Assembly (NCBI GenBank): GCA_013399305.1
Contig: VXAI01000035.1
Span: forward strand, 5,903,003 to 5,967,002
Length of the DNA: 64,000 bases
Direction of reading: 5' to 3'
From: Rostratula benghalensis
Taxonomy: Eukaryota > Chordata > Aves > Charadriiformes > Rostratulidae
The translations under genes and the position numbers were made by a program. Positions 1 to 10,576 of the stretch are shown here, piece after piece (position 1 is the first letter of the stretch; the number at the start of each line of letters is the position of its first letter). Below the pieces are notes generated by a model that searched no databases, was not told where the DNA came from, and was given only the letters and a program-made list of their open reading frames with translations.

Positions 1-1152
1 CTCCTTGGTGTGTTTGAAGGGAATCTTTCCACGCAATAAAACCCTCAGGCCGTTATTCCTCGGATGCTTGGCAGCCTGCTGCTGTCACGTTTTCATGGCA
101 ATAGCAGCCTGCGGGAGGTGGGATCCCAAGTGGAGACAGTTATGAGGCTGTTATACATTTGTGGCACAAGCCAGGGTGGGGTTTTGTTATCCAGTATCTA
201 ACAGGGTAGCATGTCCTCTCCTCGGCCTGTAACTGCCCCACAGAAAGCACCGCTCCGTTCTCTCCCCCGCTTCGCCTCCGCCGCCACACATCCATCCCAC
301 CAGTGGCTGGGGTTTGGGGGAATTTGTCTCCAAATGGGAACCAGATTGGAAAACGGATTAGCAGGAATAAGATAAAGAATTAAACCCAATCAGCAGGCAA
401 CCGCGTTTTTAAAAGGCACAGATGCACGCGATTAGCCTGCCGCATGTGTTCAAGTCAGATCTCAATATCAGAGATGGGTTTGGAGAAAACCTCAAATCCC
501 CCAAGAGCCCACCAGGGCCCCGGGGCGTGCCTTAGCATGGTGGAGGCTGCGTGCATCCCCAGAGCCGTGCTTGGGAAGCGCAGGGACTCAGACAGCTTTT
601 TAGCTGCCTTTCCCCCTGAATCCATCCCCTTTGGTCCCCTGTGTGAGGAGAGGACATCCCTCTCTCTGCTCTCTCCAGCAGCAGGCAGGCATTTCCATGC
701 CCCCAGTGCTGGCTGTGGGACACAGATTAAAGGGGAGATGGAACAAAGTTAATCCCTATATCACAAAGCCTGAGTCGTCCCAGACAGTGTTTGGGGAGGG
801 AGGTGGAGGGGAGAAAGAGCCTTTTTTTCTCCTCCACACCCAGGGTCACAGAGTGAGTCAGGGGTCAGGGAATGAGGGTGCTGGTCCAGCCCCACCCGCT
901 CCCCGAGCAAGGCCAAGGAGGGTGAGAAAAGTTAGGGAAGAACTTCCCACCTCCAGCTGGAGGAGGCGATGGCCATTTCATCACGTCAAGAAATGCTCCA
1001 GCGTCTCCTGGCCTCACGCTTACTTAAGACCCATCTGAAAAGTAAATATTGCTGAGAGAGGGAACGGCATCTGCACACTATCAAGTTTTCCTGGATCTCA
1101 GGCAGCACTTGGGGTCACCAGCTTCAGAGGGTGGTTTTCTACTGGGGCGACA

Positions 1153-1169
1153 GGGATGGGATGGGGGGG
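1153..1169 (+). other. G-quadruplex-type tract
   Basis: The plus strand reads GGG-AT-GGG-AT-GGGGGGG. The last run can be split into two G3 tracts, so four G3 tracts with very short loops are available within 17 bases. A further G5 run lies about 20 bases downstream in a purine-rich stretch. This satisfies the usual G3+N1-7 motif. Folding in the cell is not shown, and no gene start is recognised nearby. Confidence 0.55.
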
Positions 1170-1650
1170 AAGGAGAGCAAGGAAAGGAGGGGGATAAAGA
1201 GATTGAGTTCAGTGGAAGGAGAACTCTGATTTTTGGGAAGCCCTTTCTTGCTGGCAGAGCATCATCATCAAGTTCATGCTGCTTCGACATTTGATACAGG
1301 TTCATGAGTTCAGTAGGAAAACATGAAACCAGAAAGGGCCAAATCCTGACCCCAAACAGGCAGGGAAAGCACTGGCCCAGCCCAGGGAGTGCTGTAATTT
1401 AGCAGCCAGACCACCCTATCGTTCCTAGAACAATAAAATAATCTTACTTCTATAGGACTAAATCCCGAGCCCAGCATGGCTCTTTCCAATTGGTGACAGC
1501 AGAGTCAAGCTGTGTGGTTTGCAGCACCATCAGCTAGGGAGCTCTGAGTATTCTGCAACTATTAATTCAGAGGCAAAAGTCAACCATGAGAGAGGGAACA
1601 TTTCTTTCACGGTTTCACAGCTGGGGAGGCAAAAGCAGGGGTCAAACAAC

Positions 1651-1680
1651 AACCTGGTTTCATGTGTGCTAAACCAGGTT
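1651..1680. repeat. Perfect 10-bp inverted repeat (hairpin)
   Basis: The arm aacctggttt (1651-1660) is followed, after a 10-base spacer, by its exact reverse complement aaaccaggtt (1671-1680). It could form a short stem-loop in RNA or a small cruciform. It may also be a palindromic pair of binding half-sites (AACCTGG/CCAGGTT). No flanking element explains it. Confidence 0.75.
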
Positions 1681-1840
1681 CTCTACTGGCTCTGGACCTC
1701 ACCTGGGCAATGCTGGATTAGGGCCCAAGTGATCATCATGGCAACTGCAGGGGGAGATTCATCAAGTGGCTGTGTGTGCCCACCCTTTGCCCGGCTCCAT
1801 CCTTCTCTGACTGGGTTGAAAGCTCGCTGTCTGAAAGGAC

Positions 1841-2365
1841 CATGGAATCACAGAATTTCCGAGTTAGAAGGGATGTCTAGTCCAACTCCCCTGATAAAGC
1901 AGGATTGCCTAGAGCACATTACTCAGGACTGCATCCAGAAGGGTCTTGAAAACCTTCAGGGAAGGGGACTCCACAACCTCCCTAGGCAGCCTGTTCTAGG
2001 GCTCTGTCACCCTCAACACAAAGAATTTTTTCCTCATATTTGAATGGAATCTCCTATGGTCCAGCTTGTGCCCATTGCCCCTCATCCTATCACTGGAAAC
2101 CACCAAAAAGAGTCCATCTCCATCCTCCTTAAACCCTCCCTTTAGGTACTTATAAACATAGACAAGGCCTCCCCTCAGCCTTCTCTAAAGAGCCTCAGCT
2201 TTTTGAGCCTTTCCTTGTAAGGGAGGTGCTCCAATGCCTTAATTATTTTTGCTGCCCTAGCTGGACTCTCTCCAGTATTTCCCTGTCTCTCTCGAACTGG
2301 GGAGCCCAGAACTGGATGTAGTATTTTATCTGTAGTCCCACTAGTGCAAAGTAGAGGGGGGAATG
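1841..2365 (-). mobile_element. CR1 LINE 3' end, 5'-truncated, decayed
   Basis: Read on the minus strand this is the 3' part of a CR1 non-LTR retrotransposon. It contains the last stretch of the reverse-transcriptase ORF2 followed by the short 3' untranslated tail at 1841. Recognisable blocks include 'tactcaggactgcatccag' and 'tttgaatggaatctcctatg', and on the minus strand a peptide with [17 protein letters not shown]. The frame is broken by stops and frameshifts; for example, a Trp codon near the end (TGG in the copy at 29141-29541) is TAG here. CR1 copies are usually truncated at the 5' end during insertion, which fits the loss of sequence beyond about 2365. It belongs to the same subfamily as the copy at 29141-29541 but is more diverged. 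Boundaries are good to about 10-20 bases. Confidence 0.93.
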
Positions 2366-3324
2366 CAAAAAAGAAATGCAGGGACTAGGGCGGGGGGACA
2401 CACAACCCCATTTACCTACAGGATGGTTCCCCTCTGCTCTGGAACAGGACTTCAGCAAAGAAGGGTTTAATCTAATGCCTTGGGCCATAAGGCAGGTGCA
2501 AACACGGGAAACTTTGCTGTGAGTTGCAGCACTTCATCTGGCAAATTTGCCACAGCTTTGCCTTCTTTGGTCATGGATGACTTGATTCCTCCATCTCAAA
2601 AGTTCAAGGTTTTTAGAGTCTTCTTTCATGAAGTCTGGGTGGCCATATGTGCATGCAGGGGACCATCTCCAGTGGATTTCAATCCAGTGGCTGATCTCAA
2701 ACACACCTTTACCCAGGAAAGGAGACAATAAAGGCTCGCCAGGTCTAACCTGTGTCTTCTCCTCAGCTGTTTTTAGTCAGTTAATGTAAACAGACATTAC
2801 TGGACATGTTTTAAAGAAACTGAGCCAGATGAGTTGCGTTCTGAAGGTGGTCATCTCTCCCCACCAAAAAAAGACATTGCTGACTAGCTCCACTGACATG
2901 TTTTTCTTGTAATCAACTCAGTTCAGAGACTAATCACACCTTAAGTTCCTGTAAGTTTTCTAAAATTCTTCTTGGAGAAAAGAGAGGTACTCTGGCGAGG
3001 TTAGGTCTCAGCCCTCAACAGGCACCAGAGATGTCCCTCAGGCGCTGACCCCAGAGCACCAGCCTCTAGGAATTTAATTCTTACTGGGTTTGCTGCCCAC
3101 GAAACAACTTTCTAGCACTGACAACTGGTGTGCTGCAGCAACAGCAATACTGCACACATGGTGGTCTAAGGAGACAACAGGGCCAGCTTTGAATGGAGAA
3201 GGAACATAAATTTGTGAAGTAGGTTTCACAGGGTGGAAAAACACAGCATCTTCATTGTAGCACCACAATGAGTCCCACAGGTGATCTCCTGACAGTTACA
3301 GGCCTGGATCCTGCCTCCCCGATG

Positions 3325-3465
3325 CTATTACCTCTCCATTTTACCCAGTCCACCCTCCTTCCTGACATCATGGCCACAGAGAGTTGGAAATTCAAGTGGC
3401 CTTACCCAAACTCACCGGCGTGAGGCAGAAGACAGGGGTCAACTCCCCCTTTCCACTTCCCAGCC
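3325..3465 (-). mobile_element. Possible MIR-type SINE remnant
   Basis: Read as the reverse complement of the MIR core, the blocks occur in the right order. First comes 'ctattacctctccattttac', then 'ccacagagagttgga', then 'ccttacccaaactcac', then 'ggcagaagacaggggtcaa'. These correspond to the MIR regions around the exon-like TTTTACAGATGAGG, CACAGAGAGGTTAAG, TGCCCAAGGTCACAC and GGCAGAGCNGGGATTC segments. An insertion or expansion of about 30 bases separates the first two blocks. MIRs are ancient in amniotes, so strong divergence is expected. The call is by eye and could be coincidental. Confidence 0.45.
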
Positions 3466-3559
3466 AGCACCAGCTCCCAACCCACTCTCAGCCCAGTGAA
3501 AAATAGCCCACCTCCTGTAGCCCACGCGGCCACTCCAGCCCCAGCTGGTCAAATCCAAG

Positions 3560-4160
3560 AAAAAGATTTGTTTAAGCTTTTTCCAGCGTGCATTTTACTG
3601 CAGACATTGCTTTTAATAAAGGCTGCACCGCAATCCTTTTCATAATGGCACCGAGCAATCTAGCAATATCCTCATGCACTTAGAGAGTGAGTTAATGAAG
3701 GAATAGGTTAATTGAAATCGACTTCAGTATGGAGCACGAGCAGTTGAGCCGAAACGTGGCATAAAATAGAAATGAAAAGAAAACCCCACTACTCAAACCA
3801 GCCCATAGAGCTTTCTGGCCATACACGGAAAAGAATTATTATTTCTTCTTCGTCTTCTAATATGTTCGACAGTAAAACCACCAATAATATGAAAATAAAT
3901 TACACCTGGGGCAACCTTATATTGCACTAACAGTCTGGCTCTGATTAGCCTTGCCTTTATCATGCATGCATCGTATTAGTCCGTTTCAAAGAATTCGCGG
4001 AGAAATTCATACTTCGACCTTAAAACAGAGAGTAAAAACACAGCTGAATTTAATTACCCGCTGACCGCATGCACTGGGTTAGGTAATAAAATATAGAAGC
4101 AGTAAGATATGTAATGCTTTATTAAGCTATCTCAGATACAAGAGCATGCCTGGCAATTAT
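3560..4160. promoter_or_regulatory. Candidate conserved non-coding element / enhancer
   Basis: This block has the texture of a vertebrate developmental enhancer. It is AT-rich and non-repetitive, with intact CpGs scattered through it and many homeodomain-type cores. These include TAATTA at 4051-4056, 'tgattagcc', 'ggttaattg' and 'ggtaataaaa'. It also has the alternating palindrome catgcatgcat near 3961. There is no open frame of note and no repeat match. Conservation is inferred from composition only. Ordinary AT-rich intergenic DNA is the alternative. Confidence 0.35.
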
Positions 4161-5695
4161 GCCTGAAGGCTACTGAAGGCTACTCAGAATCTCTTGCGGA
4201 CCACCCAAAGAGAGAGCTAAACAGAACCTGGTTCTCACTGCACAGCAAAGACATCCATAAATAATACAGCTATATGCAGGCGAAGTGCCTCCTTGCTCCT
4301 ATCTGCCTTCAAATCCATATGTTTATCAAACACACATTGCCCTGGCATCAACCTATTCTTCTCAGCCCTTGCTCAAGACACGGGGATTTTTTAACACTTT
4401 CCCAGCGCACTCGTAAGACCAGCCTAGGCCCCAACGTTATAAATGTTTAAATAAAACAGTCAAAAATTAAATAAAGCCTAGAAATGGCTGGATGAGAAAG
4501 GAAAAGCTGAGCCTGCCTCCCCTCCTCATACCTAAAAAGTAACTCTGTCTGCAATTGAAGTGGATGGGCAAGAGAGAAACCAGTTTTCAGAGTCACTCGA
4601 CAGATAAAGAAAGTGTTTAGGTGCACATAGTGCATACCAGTGACGGGTCTGGCAGATAGAAGAGAACAAATCCTACCTTAATTCCAAAATTAACAATTTA
4701 AAGGACTCCAGCAATAGCTGCAAATACTGTTCTGACCAGATCAGTGTGTTGGGGCAGTAATTTTTTTAATTACTGTAACATCAGCACTTTTTATATGCTT
4801 CATCCAACCTTATACTGCCCATAACCTGTAAACTTACACTAACAAAACAGAACTATACAATGAAGAATGAAAAGGTTGTCATAAACAGCGGGGGGGTGGA
4901 GAGGGGAGGGATAGCCCATCAACAGATACATTGCCAGGGAATTGTACTATAAACTGGATAACCCAAATTTATAAAGAGATTCACATTTTCAGGCCCTCAT
5001 CCAGGCAAGGGGCCCAGCTTGAGAGTTGCCAGAGGGAAAGACAGTTGTCTGTCCCTCTGCTTCTGCACCATACCCATCCCACGGCATTGCAGGGTGTTGG
5101 CCACCCCAAATCTCAGCAAGAGTTTGGAGGCCAGGGATCAGATCAGTGCAGAGGTAGCAGAGCCGAGGGAAAGGTGAAAAAGGGATGAGATTTGCAGAGT
5201 TGGATGCAGATTCTCCAGCAGGAGGGGAGTCTGAATCAAAACCTCACATCCAAACTTTCCTGGTGACCACCCCTTTTTCTCTTCTTCCATTTCCCTTCTC
5301 AGTTGTTGTTGGCTTAGACTACAGACAATTTAGGGTAGGAACACTTTTGCGTGTGGCTGTGCCATCCCTGGAGACACCACACTTGGTTGGAGTCTGCAGG
5401 CTGTATATAAATATAATCACTGCCATAAGAATCAAATTAGAGAGGGATCCAATATTCACATCTAGCCCCCTCTTACTCGTAACCAGCTGAACCCAACTCA
5501 CAGATCCCAGAAAATTTCCACCTCTGGCAATCTTCTCCCCTTTGCTTGCCATGTAGGTCCGGCTCCTCTTTTCCTGTGACGGGAAATCTATTTCTCCATG
5601 TATTTAGGTTTAGGTTTTAGCTTGGTTTTTTTTTTTCTCTTTAATAGGAGAATCAGTCCAAAGCAAAGGCCAAAATTCAAATCAAATCTTCCCAG

Positions 5696-5722
5696 AAAAA
5701 AAAAAAAAAAAAAAAAAAAAAA
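5696..5722 (+). repeat. Poly(A) run, 27 bases
   Basis: An uninterrupted run of 27 A is followed by A-rich text (acaaagaaagaaaaacc). No retroposed gene or LINE body is seen upstream, so I read it as a simple homopolymer rather than the tail of a processed copy. Length in the assembly may be unreliable. Confidence 0.9.
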
Positions 5723-6389
5723 CAAAGAAAGAAAAACCATTCCCAAGTTTGGGTCACTTTTTCCTTTCCCACATTCCCTGGCTCTTGTTCATTTGTTGCT
5801 CTTCTGCATTTCAAACTATCTAGCCAGGATTAGAGGCAGGCTTTCTTAAACGTATTGTGGTGTGAAAGGCTGCTCTGGAAGGTTTTCTGGCCACTGCTCT
5901 CAGCGCAAGATGAGTTGGAAATCTCCAAATAGAGTTGATTCTCAAAGACTTCCACACAGCAATGCTGGAGGGGAAATAAAGAGCTCTGGAAAATGGCCAT
6001 ACTCACAACTCCAGGAGCTTGTGAACTTTCATGGTAAAGGGGAAGCAGCTCCGTCAAAGTGACACCTCTCTGGCTGGATCAGTATTTACATGGGTCACAT
6101 TTTGCTCTGGAGTGGCCTTTAGCAGTGCTAGCTGATAGGTCTCCTAGTCCATGCCATGTATTTCCCACCACTGAGCCAAACAGACAGGGACCACTGGAGT
6201 ACCTTGCCTGCTGAGTCTGAGAGTTTCCTGGGGTGCTATATTTAACATAGGTTTCCCGAAATCTGTCCTTAGTGCTTCAGAGTGGGGGGTTTGGAGATAA
6301 AAACCAGAACCTTGTATGCCAGATCAGGAATTCTCGCAGACAACGCCTGCACAGAGCGCCCTTGCAACAGGCAGCGGGGGAGCCCAGCT

Positions 6390-6570
6390 CATTCGCATTC
6401 TCTTTATAAACAGTTGTTTATTTTATTATCTTTATTTGAAACAGATTATGCGGCAGAAGACTTCTGGAAAAATCTTTTCCATCTGACTACTATTTTTGGC
6501 AACATACGGTACAGGATAGAAATGCGCTTGCTTGCGTTTATTTATTTGTCTTCATCCCAAAGGCTGTAGA
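6390..6570. promoter_or_regulatory. Candidate conserved non-coding element
   Basis: AT-rich unique stretch with stacked 'ttatttta', 'attatcttta' (GATA-type, reverse) and 'acagattatg' motifs, followed by CpG-containing text (acatacggtac, atgcgcttgcttgcg). Purine and pyrimidine are balanced and there is no repeat signature. This is the look of a constrained regulatory element, but only an alignment could show it. Confidence 0.28.
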
Positions 6571-7639
6571 CGGGGAGAAAGATGTATTAGAAGTAACTTC
6601 AGAGAAAGCCTGTGACTGTGAATGTAAAGATGACTCAGGTGCAAATCAAAAGCCTTCCCCTGGGGCCATTTGTGGGCCACATACTGCAAGACAGAATTAA
6701 TCTTCTTTTGAGAACTCATTTTTTGCCTCTATACTAGATCCTTTCTGAGCTTTCCCTAGGAAAAGAGCTCCAGAAACCCAATACCAAACCAAACAACTCC
6801 ATGACCACAGCTGAAGAAGTGGCTCCTGCTGCAAGGAGCAGAAGATGGGTCTGATCCACTGATGGGAACAAGAAATGAAGGGTGAGAAAAACATCTCAAG
6901 AACTTCTCATCGTGATACTCTTACACTGCAAGAGATTGTTTTATTGAATCAAAGTCATTAACTTTTTTCTAAAGAAATCACCCAAAATAGCCATAGAAAG
7001 CAATACAAGATGATAATCTGGCAAGCTTCAGTTAAATGTTCTGATTCACCTCTGATATCAGACATCAGTAACCACAAGGACTATGAACACAGGATGCATA
7101 AGTTTCAAGAGAGGTTGGAGAATTTTATGGGTTATGTAATAAAATTACAAATTACATCAAAATACAACTACTCATTTCTTTGCATATGCAAAAAACATCA
7201 AGGAAAATTAAGGGGGAGAAGGCATTTCATTTGAATTAATCAGTTATTTTGCTTTATATCTTGATTACTGATAGTGAATTTCTTTCCAGCTTACCAGTAA
7301 TTTACTGAGACATACACAATCTTTTGTTCCCCCATTCTGAACAAAAATCAAAAGGAAAAGAGACAAGAAGAGACACTTTTTTTAACAGAATTGGGGAAAG
7401 ATTGCTCAAAGGAGAAACTATCCATTGAACAAAGTAGAAATTATCTACTGAACTTTGCTTTGAGAGAGGGAAAAGTAATTATTTCTTGTCAAAAACACTT
7501 ATGCAGAGAAAACCCCCAAAACCTCAGGCTTTTCCTTCCCGTGTATTAGTGCTGAACCTGTCTTCATGATGTACAATTTCTTTACAGGACATGAACACAT
7601 GCATTCGTAAGCCATCAACAAGGCTTTCACACAACCTGC

Positions 7640-7870
7640 AGTGCCCGTAACGTCTCTATAAAATTTTCACTTAAACATTATTCATTGATCTGCTTGTAAA
7701 CTTCCCAAACAGCACGTCGCCTAATTAATCATTTTTATACTAGATGCAATTGTGTGTTTAAGCTGCAGAATGGTTTGCTGGGACTAATCACATCCATGCA
7801 CCGAGCAGAGACGGAGCTGTTTGACAATTGAATATGAAGCTTTAATTATTCTATTCAGAAACAAAGTTTT
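7640..7870. promoter_or_regulatory. Candidate homeodomain-rich enhancer
   Basis: This is a dense cluster of homeobox-type cores. It has TAATTAAT at 7722-7729, 'actaatcaca' near 7784, and TAATTA at 7843-7848 beside 'gacaattgaatatg' (SOX-like ACAAT). It also contains unmutated CpGs (ccgtaacgtc, cacgtcgcc, accgagcagagacgg), which are unusual in decayed neutral bird DNA. There is no repeat or coding signal. This is one of the better regulatory candidates in the window, still unverified. Confidence 0.38.
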
Positions 7871-8782
7871 CATTAGAGAATCCCAGAGCAGCTGGTTACT
7901 GTAATGATGTCCCTAGTGGAATTACAAACAGGATGAAAAGGGTTGGACAATGTTATTTGACTTACAGCATCGCAATGTTCATTTTGAAAGCCATGAAGAG
8001 TTGGACAAGATTCTTTAAGCTTTCTGTTGCTGGTGCCAAAACTCAGCTGGAGTGTGTTTTCACGACACTCTCCACTTCCTATTGTTTTGCAAAATGCTTT
8101 TTCCACCTTCTTGAAAGGACTCTGAAAACAATACACCTCAGAGTGAAGATTTTCTGCTAGGAGGAGCTACTGAGCTGAGCACAAACTAGATGTCCTCTCT
8201 GGATCCCTGTTGTCTATGCCTGCATAGAAGTACAGTGCCTGCAGCTTTGCCCTCCCGCCTCCAGACTCTTTTAGGGAGCAGATGTAATAGGAGAAGGTGC
8301 CACCACCATTAACACTGCCTAATATGGCACATATTCCCCTAGATGCAACCCTACCTGAGGCACGCAAACATGGATATTAACTGTTCAAAGACATGGGTGC
8401 AGGGGCACAAGGAAGTCCTCAGTGTGAGTTGGACTCGCTCCAACCCCACATCACATACTGCCCTAATGACTTTATGTGTAGCTGGGAAACAGAGAGAAAA
8501 AAACAGAGTGGGCCTGGTCCAAATGTGAAGGAACGAAGGAACGGTCCATTACTCCTTTGCCTTGCTGGGGGTGACCATAAGACGCTCAGACAGGAAGGAA
8601 AAGACACTACATTAATCTCCCAGTCAAATATATTCAAATTCAGGACTTCCTGTGAGGCAGCGCAGCTTTCAGAGGAACCTTCCCAATGCCATCATAAACA
8701 CTCTTCCCTATGATAAATTCACTTCAGCTTGTCCCAGCCACTCCCTTTATAGGAAAGGTGGTGAAAAATAGAGTTCTTGACT

Positions 8783-8818
8783 CCCTTAATATGTGCTCAT
8801 CCCTTAATACGTGCTCAT
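8783..8818. repeat. 18-bp tandem duplication, two units
   Basis: Unit 1 (8783-8800) and unit 2 (8801-8818) read cccttaata-t/c-gtgctcat, identical except for one T/C difference. In unit 2 this creates a CpG inside 'tacgtgctc'. It looks like a replication-slippage duplication. Confidence 0.9.
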
Positions 8819-9098
8819 TCCTCTAGGACTGGGAGGAGGAAGGAGGTTAAAGGGTCAGGGCAACAATATAAACTGTCATGAAAGATCCTTTTTCCTGCAG
8901 AAAAAGCCCTTTCCTCTGCACAGCCCCCTCCAGCCATACGTGCTAATGTCCAGAATTAGACCCTGAAATATAACATCTCTATTGAATTCTCTTCTCCCAT
9001 GCTGCCCTCCCTCCAGGACTTCCCTAACCAGTTCAGGCTGCAGAGGTAAAAGTCCCAAAGCCTGTTAGTAACATCCCAAATGTAAGCCCACCACGAGA

Positions 9099-9145
9099 AG
9101 AAAAAAAAAAAAAAAGAAAAAAAGAACTAAGGGAAAAAAAAAAAA
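9099..9145 (+). repeat. A-rich low-complexity tract
   Basis: Three A runs (9101-9115, 9117-9123 and 9134-9145) are separated by short G-containing interruptions. It is simple sequence; the open frame reading through it on the minus strand as poly-Phe is an artefact of the run. Confidence 0.9.
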
Positions 9146-9647
9146 CCCCTCATGAAGACATATATCCTGCTGAGCCACCAGAGAAGCTCCAGGAACATCA
9201 AACACAGAATCAACTCCAGTGAGTTCTGATGTGGTTTCAATTTTGGATTCTGTCATTGGGAAAGTAATCAGGTCAATCAGAAATGTGGTGGAAACCCAGC
9301 TGAGAACATGAATTACTGCACATTCTGGACCACCCAAGACCAGAAAAAGAAAAAAAATAAATTTAAAAAAACCCCTATATCTTAGTAATACTATAGCTTT
9401 TATCATTAGGGCTAGAATTATAGTTGCAGTGAAACTATGGAAACAATACAGGCTTGTAAATGCTACCCATTGAAATCTACATTTATTTTTTAGCCTGTGT
9501 GTCCTATTGCTGTATAAAACGAGTGAGAAAGTTCAGTTAGGGCTGAGGGCTGGGGGTCACATCCTCAGCGGATGCAAATGTGGAACAGCTCCAGTGCTGG
9601 GAGGATTCAGCCCTTTGTTGAATTAAATTCCAACTAGAGACTGATTC

Positions 9648-9696
9648 TTTTTTTTTTTTTTTTCTCCCTCAGTTTACAGGGGGAAAAAAAAAAAAA
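9648..9696 (+). repeat. T16...A13 tract forming a strong hairpin
   Basis: T run at 9648-9663, then ctccct (9664-9669), an 8-base loop (9670-9677), aggggg (9678-9683) and an A run (9684-9696). Pairing 9651-9669 with 9678-9696 gives a 19-bp stem with a single T-G wobble. The six GC-containing pairs at the loop end make it more than two facing homopolymers. I do not recognise it as a known element. Confidence 0.8.
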
Positions 9697-9804
9697 TCTA
9701 TTTGGGGCATTTGTGTAAGTAAGTGGATGTGATTTCTTTTTCAAGGATGTTTGGAAATGAGAAACTGAAGCACTAGAGAGGTCTCTCACAAGACTTGTTA
9801 GTGT

Positions 9805-9828
9805 CCCTTCCCCCCCCTCCCTCCCCTC
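9805..9828 (-). other. C-rich tract; G4 motif on the minus strand
   Basis: Plus strand: CCC-TT-CCCCCCCC-T-CCC-T-CCCC-T-CC. The minus strand therefore has at least four G3+ tracts with loops of one or two bases, a canonical G4 motif, and the plus strand an i-motif. No promoter is recognised next to it. Confidence 0.6.
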
Positions 9829-10371
9829 CACCTTAAGCAGCTGTGAAAATAGTCTAGCTGGAACAAACATGCAGATTAAAATGGAGATATTTCACAAGTG
9901 CAACCCTCTGAGGCCAGGCTCTGCTCACCATTCCCTTTCCACAAGTCTTGCAGAATTCCGTAGAGCATGATAGAGGAAGGAGATAACTCCTGTTAAGCGA
10001 TACAAAAGGCTTGGGTAGGGCCTGCAAGCGTTCTCTACCACATACAGATTTGTTGTAATCTCATAAAACAACTGGGTCAACCTTTAGTTAAGGTGAAATG
10101 AGAACAATTCCACTCTGCTGTAAAACCGGCCCAGTTGAGGCCTGAAGCACTCGGAGAATAAGGAACGTGAGATGTTTGAAACGCAAGGGGTAAGTTAAAA
10201 CCCAAGTCCCAGGGCGCCAGATTTCAGACCTTAACATCAGCCACAGAAGTCCAAGACTGTCACTTTCAATTTGACCTCCACAAAAAGAGGCAAGGTACAC
10301 GATCTGGACAGAATGTGGAGATACATAAGCCAAAAACAAAATCCCCATTTCACCCACTTCAATCAATCCAA

Positions 10372-10576
10372 AGAAAAAACAAAAATGTTTTTACATTGAG
10401 GGTGGTCAACCACTGGAGCAAGTTGACCAGAAAGATCGCAATCTCCATCCCTGAAGATACTCTACACCCAGCCAGGCAATGTTGTGGTCAACCTGCTCTA
10501 GCATACCCCACTCAGAGCAAGGGAGTTGGACTAGATGAGCTCCAGAGGTAGCCTCCAACTTCGACTGTTCTGTGTG
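10372..10576 (+). mobile_element. CR1 LINE 3' fragment
   Basis: Plus-strand CR1 tail. It begins in the reverse-transcriptase C-terminus (a frame with FTLRVVNHWSKL, the counterpart of the family's RVTEHWNRL) and runs through 'caacctgctctagcat' and 'gggagttggactagatgagc' to 'ctccaacttcgactgttct'. The usual terminal repeats of the ATTCTATGAT type are reduced to 'actgttctgtgtg'. The copy is 5'-truncated and diverged and does not encode a working protein. The left boundary is approximate because similarity fades upstream of about 10372. Confidence 0.88.

Larger units (their letters stand above)
1..1840. other. Non-coding unique sequence, no gene supported
   Basis: No open frame here resembles a known protein, and the short frames overlap on both strands as expected by chance. 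There is a small CpG-rich, pyrimidine-rich patch near 240-300. AT-rich text with homeodomain-like TAAT and ATTA cores lies around 355-440. A G4-type tract (1153-1169) and a perfect inverted repeat (1651-1680) are listed separately. Around 1600-1680 there is a faint resemblance to the MIR SINE core that I did not consider strong enough to call. Confidence 0.7.
2366..10371. other. Non-coding unique sequence with scattered regulatory candidates
   Basis: I see no supportable exon or RNA gene here. The stretch is AT-leaning and mostly unique. Separately listed items inside it are a MIR-like trace (3325-3465), three candidate conserved elements, homopolymer tracts, an 18-bp tandem duplication (8783-8818), a strong hairpin (9651-9696) and a C-rich tract (9805-9828). 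A 10-bp direct duplication (tgaaggctac twice, 4164-4183) is also present. The remaining sequence gives no recognisable signal. Confidence 0.65.

Noticed and set aside
1600..1650. MIR-like text (ggtttcacagctggggaggc, aaaagcaggggtcaaac)
   Set aside because: Only about 40 bases resemble the MIR core, with no supporting flanking blocks.
1519..2043. 174-codon open frame on the plus strand
   Set aside because: Its second half is antisense to the minus-strand CR1 copy, and the first half has no recognisable domain.
5696..5722. Poly(A) run as the tail of a processed pseudogene
   Set aside because: No retroposed gene body is recognisable upstream; the same applies to the other A runs in the window.
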